From contig JAVBLU010000042.1 of NCBI GenBank assembly GCA_031553225.1, positions 1 through 64,000 of the forward strand: a stretch of DNA of 64,000 nucleotides. The letters are read 5' to 3'. Shown piece by piece: positions 9,276-17,879 of this stretch. The notes beneath the pieces were generated by a model that saw only the letters and a program-made list of their open reading frames with translations, did no database searches and was not told the origin of the DNA. This DNA is from JAVBLU01 sp031553225 (GTDB lineage: Bacteria > Bacillota > Clostridia > Christensenellales > UBA1750). The position numbers and the translations under genes are program-made. Position 1 is the stretch's first letter. Each line of letters begins with the position of its first letter.

Positions 9276-10066
9276 GCCGGCACCAGCCCTTCCAGCATCC
9301 ACTCAACGCTCTTGAACATGTGGTCGAAGATGGCGTTGCTCACCTGCACGTACGGCTGCATGAGCAGCATGATGAGCATGAGGCCGAGAATGATCTTGAT
9401 GGGCAGGCCCGCCACGTACATGTTCAGCTGGGGCACGGTGCGGATCATCACGCCGAGCACGGCCTCCAGCACCATCGCCCCGGCGATCACCGGCATGGCC
9501 ACCTGAACGCCCAGCAAAAAAGCCTGTGCGAAGGCCTCAACGGCCGCGCGCGCCAGCAACGTGGCGCTAACGCCGACCTGCCCGGCCGGAACCAGCAGCA
9601 GCGAGCTGCCCACCAGGGTAAAGAGCTTGTGGTGGCCGTTCACCGCAAAGAAGCACATGAGCAGCACTAGGTTGAGCAGGTTGCCGGTTAGGGGCACCTG
9701 AAGGTTGGACTGCGGGTCCAGAACGTTCACCATGCCAAAGCCCACCTGCATGTCGATGATGTGCCCGGCCGTGAAGGTAAGGGTGAAGTACAGGTTCGTG
9801 CAAAAGGCCAGAATCAGCCCGAAGAGCATCTCTTTGGCGCACAAGGCCGCGTACCCCAGAAGCGTGATGCCGGAAAAGTTTACGCTTTGGGGATACGCCA
9901 CAAAGAACATGTACGAGAGCGCCAGGCAGAACCCCACCTTGATGGTGCGCGGCAGGGTGGTGCGCCCAAAGAGCGGCGATGAGATGATCAGCGCGCTCAC
10001 CCGCAGCATAACGAGCAAAAAGTCCGCCATGCGGGGAATGGGCATCAGGTCGGTGATGAAGTCCAT
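9272..10066 (-). CDS. fliR: FliR, flagellar export-gate membrane protein
   Basis: This 264-residue polytopic membrane protein has about six hydrophobic segments and the family pattern SPLFGRTTLPRTIKVGF near residue 40. In the export gate it forms a complex with FliP5 and FliQ4. It lies between fliQ (3-nt gap) and flhB (ATGA overlap). Length is normal. Confidence 0.95.
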   Translation of the reverse strand: MDFITDLMPIPRMADFLLVMLRVSALIISSPLFGRTTLPRTIKVGFCLALSYMFFVAYPQSVNFSGITLLGYAALCAKEMLFGLILAFCTNLYFTLTFTAGHIIDMQVGFGMVNVLDPQSNLQVPLTGNLLNLVLLMCFFAVNGHHKLFTLVGSSLLLVPAGQVGVSATLLARAAVEAFAQAFLLGVQVAMPVIAGAMVLEAVLGVMIRTVPQLNMYVAGLPIKIILGLMLIMLLMQPYVQVSNAIFDHMFKSVEWMLEGLVPA

Positions 10067-10069
10067 CGC

Positions 10070-10354
10070 CTAGACGAAGGGCGGCAGAAGCCCCGCAAGG
10101 CGCGTATACTCGTACACGCGCAGGAAGAACCCCTGCAGCTGCGAGAGCATCCAGCTGCCAAACAGGATGAGCGTGAGCAGGATGCAGGCGATCTTGGGCA
10201 CAAAGGCCAGGGTTTGCTCGTTGATCTGCGTGGTCGCCTGAAAAATGGACACGAGCACGCCCACCACAAGCGCCACAAGAAGCGGGGGCGCGGCGGTCTT
10301 CAGCGCCGTAACGATGGCGTCCTGCATGATGAGCAGCACGGTTCCCTGCGACAT
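10070..10354 (-). CDS. fliQ: FliQ, flagellar export-gate membrane protein
   Basis: This 94-residue protein has two transmembrane helices and the family's ATTQINEQTLAFVPKI segment between them. The start at 10354 follows a purine-rich GGGGAGGG site; the frame stays open for 19 codons upstream without support. Size and position between fliP and fliR are typical. Confidence 0.95.
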   Translation of the reverse strand: MSQGTVLLIMQDAIVTALKTAAPPLLVALVVGVLVSIFQATTQINEQTLAFVPKIACILLTLILFGSWMLSQLQGFFLRVYEYTRLAGLLPPFV

Positions 10355-10438
10355 GCCCTCCCCCCCTCTCCCGATACTCCCGATGGAACCAAAGCATCGC
10401 TCATAGCGCATTGCGCGGCGTAAGGGGCGACGCGCCCG

Positions 10439-11323
10439 TCACAGGAAACTGGTGATCAGCGTGCCGATGGTGAGCTGCCAGCCGTCAACCAGGATGAATA
10501 GCAGCACCTTGAAGGGCAGGGAGATCATGGAGGGCGGCAGCATCATCATGCCCATGGACATGAGGGTGGACGCCACGACCATGTCGATGACGATAAAGGG
10601 GATGTAGATCATGAACCCGATATAGAACGCCCGCTTGATTTCGCTGGTGATGAAGGCGGGCACGGCCACGCGGAAGGGGATGTCGGAGGCGGACTCCACC
10701 GGACCGATCTGGGCGGTGTCCATAAAGAACTTCATGTCCGAGGAGTAGGTCTGGCGCATCATAAATTCGGAAATGGGCGCCTCGGCGCGCCGGGCGGCCT
10801 CCTGCATGGTGATCTCGCCCGCGGCCATGGGCTGGTAGGCGTCGGCGTACACCTTGTCCACCACCGGCGACATGACGAACAGCGTGAGGAACAGCGCAAG
10901 CCCCACGAGCACCTGGTTGGGCGGCATGCTCTGCGTGCCCATGGCCGTGCGCGTGAAGCTGAGCACGATGATGATGCGCGTGAAGCCCGTGAGCATGATG
11001 AGCAGCGAGGGCGCAAGCGAGAGCACCGTAAGCAGAATGGCGATGTTCGTGGTGGTGGCGTTGTCGCCCGAGAGTAGCTTGTCCAAAAAGGACGGGGCGG
11101 GCGTCGTCAGCGGCGCGGCCGTGGAGGTTGGGGCGATGGTGCCCATGGGCGCAAGCGTTGGCGCGGGCGCGCCGGTGGGCCTGGGCGTTGCAAGCGGCGC
11201 CACGGTGGGCACGGGCGCGGGCGCCGGGGTGGGCATGCCGGCCGCGGCAAGCGCGCCCGCGGGCAGGGCCATAAGCGCTGCCAACGCCAGCAACACGGCG
11301 GCGGCGCGGCGCAACGCGCGCAT
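10439..11323 (-). CDS. fliP: FliP, flagellar export-gate protein with proline-rich N-terminal insert
   Basis: This 294-residue protein has a cleavable-looking signal peptide (about residues 1-28), then a Pro/Ala/Thr-rich stretch at about 30-78, then the normal FliP core (RIIIVLSFTRTAMGTQSMPPNQ and four membrane segments). FliP is usually near 250 residues; the difference is the low-complexity insert. The ATG at 11323 forms TGATG with the fliO stop; a GTG one codon earlier (11326) is also possible. AGGAG lies upstream of both. Confidence 0.95.
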   Translation of the reverse strand: MRALRRAAAVLLALAALMALPAGALAAAGMPTPAPAPVPTVAPLATPRPTGAPAPTLAPMGTIAPTSTAAPLTTPAPSFLDKLLSGDNATTTNIAILLTVLSLAPSLLIMLTGFTRIIIVLSFTRTAMGTQSMPPNQVLVGLALFLTLFVMSPVVDKVYADAYQPMAAGEITMQEAARRAEAPISEFMMRQTYSSDMKFFMDTAQIGPVESASDIPFRVAVPAFITSEIKRAFYIGFMIYIPFIVIDMVVASTLMSMGMMMLPPSMISLPFKVLLFILVDGWQLTIGTLITSFL

Positions 11324-11874
11324 CACGGCCGCTCCTGATCGCGGCGCTCGCTCAGGCGGTTTTTGCGCTGGGACACCAAGCGCTCCAGTTCGCCCAGCTG
11401 CTCGGCGGAGGCATCCTCGTCGCTCGCTGGCCTTGGCCGGGGGGCGACCCCCATCCTTTTCAGCTGCTGGGCGATCACGCTTTGAAAGCTGAGCGTCTCG
11501 CCCTGCGGCAAAAGCGCCGCGTCGTCCACAATGCCCGGATCAAGCTTGTCCAGCAAGATGGCGCCGGCCTGTGTGACGGCCACCAGATACAGCTGGTCGG
11601 CCACGCGCAGCAGCACGATTCCGCTGCCTTTATCCAGCGCAACGCGGTCTACCACCTTCATCACGGCGCTGCTTCCGGTCATGCGCATCGACCGGCGTGA
11701 GTACCACCGCGTTGCGTAGTAGGCCGCGACAAGCACGACAAGTATAAAAAAGATCGTCAGCCACAGGCTCTGGCCGCCGCCCGCAAAGCCGCCCCCAAGG
11801 GACGGGTCGGGCGCAAGCGGCAGGTTTGTGGGCAGGGGCGCCGATAGGAGCAGCGCAAGCTCAAGCGGACGCAT
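11323..11874 (-). CDS. fliO: FliO-like flagellar biosynthesis protein
   Basis: This 183-residue protein has one membrane segment (about 36-54, LWLTIFFILVVLVAAYYA) and a small beta-rich cytoplasmic domain (KVVDRVALDKGSGIVLLRVADQLYLVAV), matching FliO/YlxE-type assembly factors for the FliP ring. The C-terminal third is charged and probably coiled. It is followed directly by fliP. The ribosome site before ATG 11874 is weak. Confidence 0.88.
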   Translation of the reverse strand: MRPLELALLLSAPLPTNLPLAPDPSLGGGFAGGGQSLWLTIFFILVVLVAAYYATRWYSRRSMRMTGSSAVMKVVDRVALDKGSGIVLLRVADQLYLVAVTQAGAILLDKLDPGIVDDAALLPQGETLSFQSVIAQQLKRMGVAPRPRPASDEDASAEQLGELERLVSQRKNRLSERRDQERP

Positions 11875-11908
11875 CGCATCACTTCCCGTACATCGCTAGC
11901 CGGCTCTG

Positions 11909-12226
11909 TTACACCTGCATGCGCATAATTTCGCTGTAAGCGTCCACGCATTTGTTGCGCACCTGCAGGGTAAGCCGCAAGGCGTTCTCCGCCTTCACGG
12001 CGGCGATCATGGCGGTGTGCAGGTCCTGGGCGTTGCCGTTCACCAGGTCCAGCGTGTTCAGCTGATCCTGCAGCTCGGTCTCGTTCGTGTTGTCCAGCAA
12101 GGACGAGAGCATGGAGGAAAAGTCCGCATGCCCTTCGCCGGAGGCCGCGGCCGCCCCTTTGGCGTGGTTCGCCTGGCGTACGTTGGCGGCGGTAAAGAAT
12201 TCGGTTGCGCCCAACAGCTTATCCAT
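11909..12226 (-). CDS. fliE: FliE, MS-ring/rod junction protein
   Basis: This 105-residue protein has the conserved FliE C-terminal half (DLHTAMIAAVKAENALRLTLQVRNKCVDAYSEIMRMQV). It connects the MS ring to the proximal rod. The N-terminal 40 residues are low-complexity. It is preceded by flgC, but followed by fliO rather than the usual fliF. Confidence 0.95.
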   Translation of the reverse strand: MDKLLGATEFFTAANVRQANHAKGAAAASGEGHADFSSMLSSLLDNTNETELQDQLNTLDLVNGNAQDLHTAMIAAVKAENALRLTLQVRNKCVDAYSEIMRMQV

Positions 12227-12248
12227 ATCGCTTCACACCGTCCTTCGT

Positions 12249-12689
12249 CTACCGCGCGATGTCCAGCGCGCGGGAGTTCATGGCCTTCACGGCCTCCAGG
12301 GTGGTGACGTTCGCCTCGTAGGAGCGGTACGCGCCCATCATGTCCACCATCTCGGTCACGGTGTTCACGTTGGGCAGGCGCACGTAGCCGTCGGCCTCTG
12401 CGTCGGGGTGCGAGGGATCATACTTGAGCTGGAAGGGGGCGGGATCCTCCACCACCTGCGTCACGCGCACGCCGCGGCCGGGCAGCGGCTCCTGCCGGCT
12501 TCTGGCGCGCTGAAGGTGCGTGGCGAAACCCTCGCGTTCCTGAAACACCACGGCGCGGCGGCGGTAGGTTCCCCCCTCCGCCGTGCGGGTGGTTTGGGCG
12601 TTGGCGACGTTCTGGGCGATCACGTCCATGCGGAAACGCTGTGCGGTCAGCCCGGAAGCGCTGATGTCCATAGAAGATAAAAACGCCAT
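12249..12689 (-). CDS. flgC: FlgC, proximal rod protein
   Basis: This 146-residue rod protein has the N-terminal rod/hook motif (DISASGLTAQRFRMDVIAQN, ANAQTT) and the C-terminal VNTVTEMVDMMGAYRSYEANVT helix needed for assembly. GGGAGGT precedes the ATG. It is six bases downstream of flgB. Length is typical. Confidence 0.97.
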   Translation of the reverse strand: MAFLSSMDISASGLTAQRFRMDVIAQNVANAQTTRTAEGGTYRRRAVVFQEREGFATHLQRARSRQEPLPGRGVRVTQVVEDPAPFQLKYDPSHPDAEADGYVRLPNVNTVTEMVDMMGAYRSYEANVTTLEAVKAMNSRALDIAR

Positions 12690-12695
12690 AGCCGT

Positions 12696-13100
12696 TTACC
12701 TCCCCTCGCTGATCGCCAGACGGAGCCGCCCGTATTGGCTGGTCAGCTTTTGAGCCAATGCATTATAGTACAGCGTGTTGCGCGCCAGCTCGTTCATCTC
12801 ATATTCAATGTCCACATTGTTTTGATCGTAGCGATGAAGCGTTTGAATGTTGTCGTGCATCACGCCGTCGCCTTCCTCGCCGGAACGTATGTCGAAATGC
12901 TTGGCGCGCGTACGGCGGCCCACGAAGCCGCCTCCTTCGCCCTGCACGCGGGAGAGCACCTGCGAAAAAGGCACCGAGGAGCTCTTAAAGCCCGGGGTGT
13001 CGATGTTGGCGATGTTGTTGGCGATAACCTGAGCGCGCACAGAAGAGACGTCCAGCCCCCGCTGAAGCGCGTTCAAACTGCGTACAAATTGATCGGCCAT
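12696..13100 (-). CDS. flgB: FlgB, proximal rod protein
   Basis: This 134-residue rod protein has the motif VRAQVIANNIANIDTPGFK and the C-terminal DIEYEMNELARNTLYYNALAQKL helix. GGGAGGA precedes the ATG. It is the first gene of the flgB-to-fapA operon and has its own promoter about 100 nt upstream. Confidence 0.97.
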   Translation of the reverse strand: MADQFVRSLNALQRGLDVSSVRAQVIANNIANIDTPGFKSSSVPFSQVLSRVQGEGGGFVGRRTRAKHFDIRSGEEGDGVMHDNIQTLHRYDQNNVDIEYEMNELARNTLYYNALAQKLTSQYGRLRLAISEGR

Positions 13101-13205
13101 GGAGAATCCTCCCTGCGATGTGCAAGCGATGTGTGGATGATCGTCTTCCTTGGATATTTTGATGTTTGTGGAAAAGCAAATATTGTACTTTGAGGGTTAT
13201 TATCG

Positions 13206-13214
13206 ATTATAACA
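13206..13214 (-). promoter_or_regulatory. Extended -10 sigma-A promoter for the flgB operon
   Basis: On the minus strand the sequence TGTTATAAT forms a perfect extended -10 element (TGnTATAAT). No good -35 is found at 16-18 bp. It lies in the AT-rich interval between cheB and flgB, 106 nt before the flgB start. Read-through from the fliD/che genes is also possible, as no strong terminator is seen after cheB. Confidence 0.6.
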
Positions 13215-13369
13215 CGCATGCGCGCAAAATACTACTATTTTTCCAAAATAATAGCTTTTTCACTCGTTTTCCTTCCGCTTGCCCGCGCCCGTCCGTCACA
13301 TTTTGGCATTTAAGCGGCGAGGAAGGAGCGAAGGGGAAAACCGGGCCTCCGGGCGGGTGGTGTTTCGCC

Positions 13370-14416
13370 CTACAGGCGGCGCAGCAGCACGGCCGGCATG
13401 TCCTTGATGGGCGATTGAACGTTCACCGCGCCGATGTCGAAGGCTACCTTGGGCATACCGTACACCACGCAGCTGCCTGCGTCCTGGCCGATGGTGTATG
13501 CGCCGGCCTGGCGCATCTTTAAAAGCCCCTGCGCGCCGTCCCCACCCATGCCCGTAAGGATCACGCCGATGGCGTTCTTGCCGCACGCGGCGGCCACCGA
13601 GTCAAACAGCACGTCCACGGACGGGCAGTGGCCGTTCACCCGCTCGCCGCTGAACGTTTCGGCAAACAGCTGCCCCTCGCGCCGCACCACGCGCATGTGC
13701 ATGTTGCCCGGCGCTACCAGCACGTGCCCGGTCTGGATGGGCTGGCGCCCGCTGGCTTCCGCCACGGTGTGCGGCGTGTCGCGGTTCAGCCGCTCGGCAT
13801 ACATGGTGGTAAACCCCGGAGGCATGTGCTGCACGATCACCATGCCCGGCAGGCCGCCGGGCAGGTTTTTAAGGAGCGAGGCCGTGGCCTCGGTGCCGCC
13901 CGTGGACGCCCCGATGGCGATGATGCCGGAAAAACCGCTCCGTGCGGGGCCGGCAGCGCCCGCGGCAGGCGCGGGCGGGGAGATAGGCTGCTCGGACAGC
14001 GTCACAAAGCGGCTGCGCGTGGCGTGCGCCAAAATAAGGCGGGAAACGAGCTCCTGCCTGGTGCTCGGCAGCCCCGAGCGCATCAGGGCGTCCGGCCGCA
14101 GCAGCACCGCGTCCACGCCGCCGCCCAGGCGGCGCAGCTCCTCCACGGTTTTCTGCATCAGACACACGCCCAGCAGCTGCACGTTCTTCACAAAAGGAGA
14201 ACGGGCGAAGGCGGCCATGGCGTCTCCGCTGGTGATGCCCTGCTCCACGATGACCACGACGTCCGTATTGAGGATCGGCTCGGTGGGCTCGCGCAAAGCA
14301 AAGCTGCGACCCACCACCAACAGGCGCGGTTCGTCGGAAATGAGTTCGATAATCGTGCCCGCGGGCGACGCGGTGGAACCAATCACGAGCACCTTGATCT
14401 GCGCCGCTGCGGACAT
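13370..14416 (-). CDS. cheB: CheB-type chemoreceptor methylesterase with degenerate receiver
   Basis: This 348-residue chemoreceptor glutamate methylesterase removes methyl groups from MCPs. The C-terminal esterase domain has the full triad: Ser171 (GASTGG), His197 (QHMPPGF) and Asp293 (GMGGDG). The N-terminal receiver-like domain (1-125) has lost the acidic pocket after beta-1 (VLVIGSTAS instead of VLVVDDS). The phospho-acceptor position is Val57 within DVVVIVEQG. CheA phosphorylation in the normal way is therefore unlikely. cheR is two bases upstream. Confidence 0.93.
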   Translation of the reverse strand: MSAAAQIKVLVIGSTASPAGTIIELISDEPRLLVVGRSFALREPTEPILNTDVVVIVEQGITSGDAMAAFARSPFVKNVQLLGVCLMQKTVEELRRLGGGVDAVLLRPDALMRSGLPSTRQELVSRLILAHATRSRFVTLSEQPISPPAPAAGAAGPARSGFSGIIAIGASTGGTEATASLLKNLPGGLPGMVIVQHMPPGFTTMYAERLNRDTPHTVAEASGRQPIQTGHVLVAPGNMHMRVVRREGQLFAETFSGERVNGHCPSVDVLFDSVAAACGKNAIGVILTGMGGDGAQGLLKMRQAGAYTIGQDAGSCVVYGMPKVAFDIGAVNVQSPIKDMPAVLLRRL

Positions 14417-14417
14417 C

Positions 14418-15248
14418 CTACGTCTCCTTCTGGTAGATGGAGGGACGCTTGTTGCGCATGCGGGTGGATATGCCCGTCAGCGTTTCCGAGTGCCCGATGA
14501 TCAGGTATCCCCCCGGCTCCAACTGGTCGGCGAAGCGGTCCACGACGCCTTGCTTCGTGCGCTCGTCGAAATAGATCATCACGTTCCGGCAGAAGATGAC
14601 GTGAAACTTGCGCTTGAAGGGCGCGCACTGTTCCATCAGGTTGTACTCGCCAAACGCCACCTGCCGGCGCATCTGGTCGGTCACGCGCACGGTGTCCTCA
14701 TCTATTTTGGTAAAATATTTGGTGCGAAAGCTGTCGGGAAGGCGCTGGAGCGACTCGCGCGCATAGATGCCCGTGCGCGCCAGCTGCAGCACGTGCGCGG
14801 AAATGTCCGTGGCCAAAACGGTGTGATCCCAGGCGCCGGGCACCCGGGCGAAGTAGTTGAGCAGCACCATGGCCAGCGTATAGGGTTCCTCGCCCGAGGA
14901 ACATCCCGCGCTCCAGATGCGCAGGTCCCGGTCCTGGATGCGCGGCAGCCACTCGGGCAGAATCGTGTCGGTGAGGTAGGAGAAGTGCTGCTCCTCGCGC
15001 ATAAAGTAGGTGTAGTTCGTGGTGAGGCGCGTGATGAGCAGCCCGGCCTCGGTGCCGGACCTGTCCGAGAGAGCATGGTCGATGTACGAGGTGAAGTCGC
15101 TGAACCCGCGGCGCTGAATCTGCACGCCCAAACGCCCTTCGATGAGCGTCTGTTTGCCCTCCAGATTGATGCCGTAGTTCGACTTCATGTAATCGACAAG
15201 CCGGCGGTAGTCGCGCTGGTCGATTTTTAGCTGGTCGTTCATGCTCAT
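14418..15248 (-). CDS. cheR: CheR, chemoreceptor methyltransferase
   Basis: This 276-residue SAM-dependent methyltransferase modifies glutamates of MCPs. It has an N-terminal all-alpha domain (1-85), then a Rossmann domain with IWSAGCSSGEEPYTLAM (SAM site), ATDIS and FHVIFCRNVMIYFD. GGGAGA precedes the first ATG; a second in-frame ATG lies two codons on. It ends two bases before cheB. Confidence 0.96.
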   Translation of the reverse strand: MSMNDQLKIDQRDYRRLVDYMKSNYGINLEGKQTLIEGRLGVQIQRRGFSDFTSYIDHALSDRSGTEAGLLITRLTTNYTYFMREEQHFSYLTDTILPEWLPRIQDRDLRIWSAGCSSGEEPYTLAMVLLNYFARVPGAWDHTVLATDISAHVLQLARTGIYARESLQRLPDSFRTKYFTKIDEDTVRVTDQMRRQVAFGEYNLMEQCAPFKRKFHVIFCRNVMIYFDERTKQGVVDRFADQLEPGGYLIIGHSETLTGISTRMRNKRPSIYQKET

Positions 15249-15402
15249 GGTTTCTCCCTTCGCCCGAAGACAAGCGGCCGGATGCGTCTCCTCCGGCCGA
15301 TAGAGCCCTTGTGCGGGGCCGCTTGCAGCGCCGGCTGCACCGCCTTAGGAAAAGCAAGGCGACCGACGCGGCCGCCTCGCTTCCACAGCGCTCATTCGTA
15401 TG

Positions 15403-17244
15403 CTAGTATTTTCCAAACCCGCCGGGGGAAGCGGGCGCCTGCGCACTTTGCTGCTTGCCCGGCGCATGCGGCGCGTGCGCGGGCGCGCGGGGCGCAACAT
15501 ATCCGCCGGAGGGCAGGGCGCGCGTGGCTTTTCCGGCCGACAAGCGGTTGTCCTGACGCAGTTTGAACTGGCCGACCAGGTCGTTCATCACGTCGGCCTG
15601 GCTGGAGATCTCGTGCGAGGCGGAGGCGCTCTCCTCGGCTGTGGCGGAGTTGTTCTGCACCACCAGGGACACCTGCTCGATGCCTTTGTCGATCTGCCCG
15701 ATGGCCAGAGCCTGCTCGTTGGAGGCGCGGGCGATTTGAGCGATGAGCTGGGCGGCCTCGTCGATACCGGACACGATATTCTCCAGCGACTGGTAGGTCT
15801 CGTTGGCGATCTCCACGCCCTCTTTGGCGCGGATGATCGAGTTGGAGATCATCTCGCTGGTCTCCTTGGCGGCCTCGGTGGTCTTGGTGGAGAGGTTTTT
15901 CACCTCTTCCGCCACAACCGCGAACCCGCGGCCGTGCTGGCCGGCGGAGGCGGCCTCGATGGAGGCGTTCAGGGCGAGGATGTTCGTTTGGAAGGCGATG
16001 TCCTTGATCGTCTCGATGATCTTGGCGATGGACCCGGACGCGGCGGATATCTCCTCCACGGCGTGCACCATGTGCTCCATCTGCTTCTCGCCCGTCTCCG
16101 CCGCGGTCTTAACCTTGTTGGCCAGCTGGTTGGCGGTCTCGGCGTTGTCGGCGTTGGCGCGCGTCTGCGCTGCCACCTGGGTGATGGAGGCGGAGAGCTG
16201 CTGTATGGCCGAGGCCTGCTCGGTGGTGCCCTGCGCCAGGGCCTGGCCGCCGTCGGCGATCTGGCGGGCGCCGGCCGATACCTGGGTGGAGACCTGGTTG
16301 ATGTTGCCGATGACCTCGTTCAGGCTTCCCACCATCGTGCTGATGGAATTGCCCATCGTGTCGCGCTCGCTGATCACGTTCACGTCCATGGAGATGTCGC
16401 CCGAGGAGATGCGTTCCACCACGCTGGCGTTGCCGATGACCAGCTTCATAATCTGGGTAAAGGAAGCCACGGTTTGGCCTATTTCATCCTTGGCCTCGTA
16501 CAGCATCTTATCGCCGCTGCCGGCGCCCGCGGCCAGGTTCCCCGTGTTGACGATCTCGTTGGCGACGGCAACGACGGCGCGCAGGGGTTTGGCGATGCAG
16601 GAGGTGACGTACAGAGCCAGGAAGATGCCGATAAGGACAAAGGCCCCAAGCATGATGAGTATGACGAGCAGGGCGTTGGCCGTCACCTGGTTCACCGCGT
16701 CGGCGCTTTGCCCGGCATCCCTCTCCAGCATGCCCGCAAGCGTTTCGATGGAGGCTGTGATCTGGTCGGTCTGCTCGGATACGCGCATCATGGTCGCGCG
16801 CAGGTCCGGGTCCGTGGAGACGGTCTTACCTTGCTTAACGCCGTCCAAAAGCTCAAAGATGGCGGTAAACTGCTTTTCCACGACGGGCTGGAGCACCTTG
16901 GCGATCTCCGCCGCATTGTCTTCGTCCATCTGCGCCCTCATGGCGGTCAGGCTGTCGGTCATGCTCTTTTGCACGGCCCGCTCCTCGGCGATCACCTGCT
17001 CGACGATCGCAGGCTGCAGCACCGCGTCGGTTACGCGGGAAGTGCACTCGCCGTAACTGTTTTGCAGCCTGACTAGCTCGGCCATGGGCACGGTGTGCCG
17101 CTCATAAAGCGCCGAGTCTTTTGCGCTCAGGGTGTTGATCTGCGTAATGGCGAGCACGCCGATGATGATGCTCCCGGCGATGAACAGACCGAAGGCGATG
17201 ATCAGCTTCATGCTGACGGGGCGATTGCGAAACCATTTGTTCAT
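15403..17244 (-). CDS. Methyl-accepting chemotaxis protein with 4-helix-bundle sensor
   Basis: This 613-residue MCP has a membrane segment at about 11-33, a periplasm-facing helical ligand domain to about 190 (4HB_MCP-like), a second membrane segment, HAMP, and the signalling coiled coil. The hairpin tip is conserved (DIAFQTNILALNASIEAA, then GRGFAVVAEEVKNLS). AGGAGGAG precedes ATG 17244; the open frame upstream is not used. Its gene lies between cheW and cheR, so it is probably the main receptor expressed with the flagellum. The ligand cannot be predicted. Confidence 0.95.
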   Translation of the reverse strand: MNKWFRNRPVSMKLIIAFGLFIAGSIIIGVLAITQINTLSAKDSALYERHTVPMAELVRLQNSYGECTSRVTDAVLQPAIVEQVIAEERAVQKSMTDSLTAMRAQMDEDNAAEIAKVLQPVVEKQFTAIFELLDGVKQGKTVSTDPDLRATMMRVSEQTDQITASIETLAGMLERDAGQSADAVNQVTANALLVILIMLGAFVLIGIFLALYVTSCIAKPLRAVVAVANEIVNTGNLAAGAGSGDKMLYEAKDEIGQTVASFTQIMKLVIGNASVVERISSGDISMDVNVISERDTMGNSISTMVGSLNEVIGNINQVSTQVSAGARQIADGGQALAQGTTEQASAIQQLSASITQVAAQTRANADNAETANQLANKVKTAAETGEKQMEHMVHAVEEISAASGSIAKIIETIKDIAFQTNILALNASIEAASAGQHGRGFAVVAEEVKNLSTKTTEAAKETSEMISNSIIRAKEGVEIANETYQSLENIVSGIDEAAQLIAQIARASNEQALAIGQIDKGIEQVSLVVQNNSATAEESASASHEISSQADVMNDLVGQFKLRQDNRLSAGKATRALPSGGYVAPRAPAHAPHAPGKQQSAQAPASPGGFGKY

Positions 17245-17302
17245 AGGGGCCGCTCCTCCTGATATTTCGCTTGGTATGACCGGGCCGCCGATCTCCCCGC
17301 CG

Positions 17303-17836
17303 CTAGGCGCCGGCGCGCGTTTCCCCGGCGAAGTCCTCCATGGCAAAGCCGTCCTGCGACAAAAGGCGCATGCAGTCGATGAGCAGCACAGTGCGCTCGC
17401 CAACGCGGGCGATGTCCTTCAAGAACCGCTGATCGCCCGTGGCCGGACGCCGTGCCGGGGTGATCAGGTCGGAGGCGTCGATGGTGACCACCTCGTTCAC
17501 CCCGTCCACTATGAGCCCCACCCACACGCCCGACACGATGACCATGATGACGCAGGTGTGGTCGGTGTAGGGCCGAAACGGCATGCTGAAGCGCATGCGC
17601 ACGTCCATCACCGGCACGATGCTGCCGCGCAGGCGCATCACGCCGCGGATGTTGTCGGGCATGCCGGGTACGGCGGTAATGCGCGATACGCCCACGATAT
17701 CCTTCACGTAGCGGATCTCCAGGCCGTACACGCTCTCGTCGATGGAGAAGGTGAGGTGTTTGCCCTGCAGGGTGGTCTCCACGTCGTTCATCACAAGCGC
17801 GTCGCTGGTGCTCTCCTTGGTTTGCTGGTATGCCAA
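17303..17836 (-). CDS. cheW: CheW, chemotaxis coupling protein
   Basis: This 177-residue CheW-like protein couples MCPs to CheA. The core has LTFSIDESVYGLEIRYVKDI, PGMPDNIRGVMRLRGSIVPVMDVR and VGLIVDGVNEVVTI. There is no ATG upstream of the domain. TTG at 17836 is preferred because GGAGGG sits 7 nt before it; TTG at 17851 overlaps that site. The N-terminal 25 residues are an extra tail. It lies 58 nt upstream of the MCP gene. Confidence 0.94.
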   Translation of the reverse strand: MAYQQTKESTSDALVMNDVETTLQGKHLTFSIDESVYGLEIRYVKDIVGVSRITAVPGMPDNIRGVMRLRGSIVPVMDVRMRFSMPFRPYTDHTCVIMVIVSGVWVGLIVDGVNEVVTIDASDLITPARRPATGDQRFLKDIARVGERTVLLIDCMRLLSQDGFAMEDFAGETRAGA

Positions 17837-17879
17837 GCCTTTTCCCTCCAAACGGCGCCCCGCGCCTGACGTCTACCTC

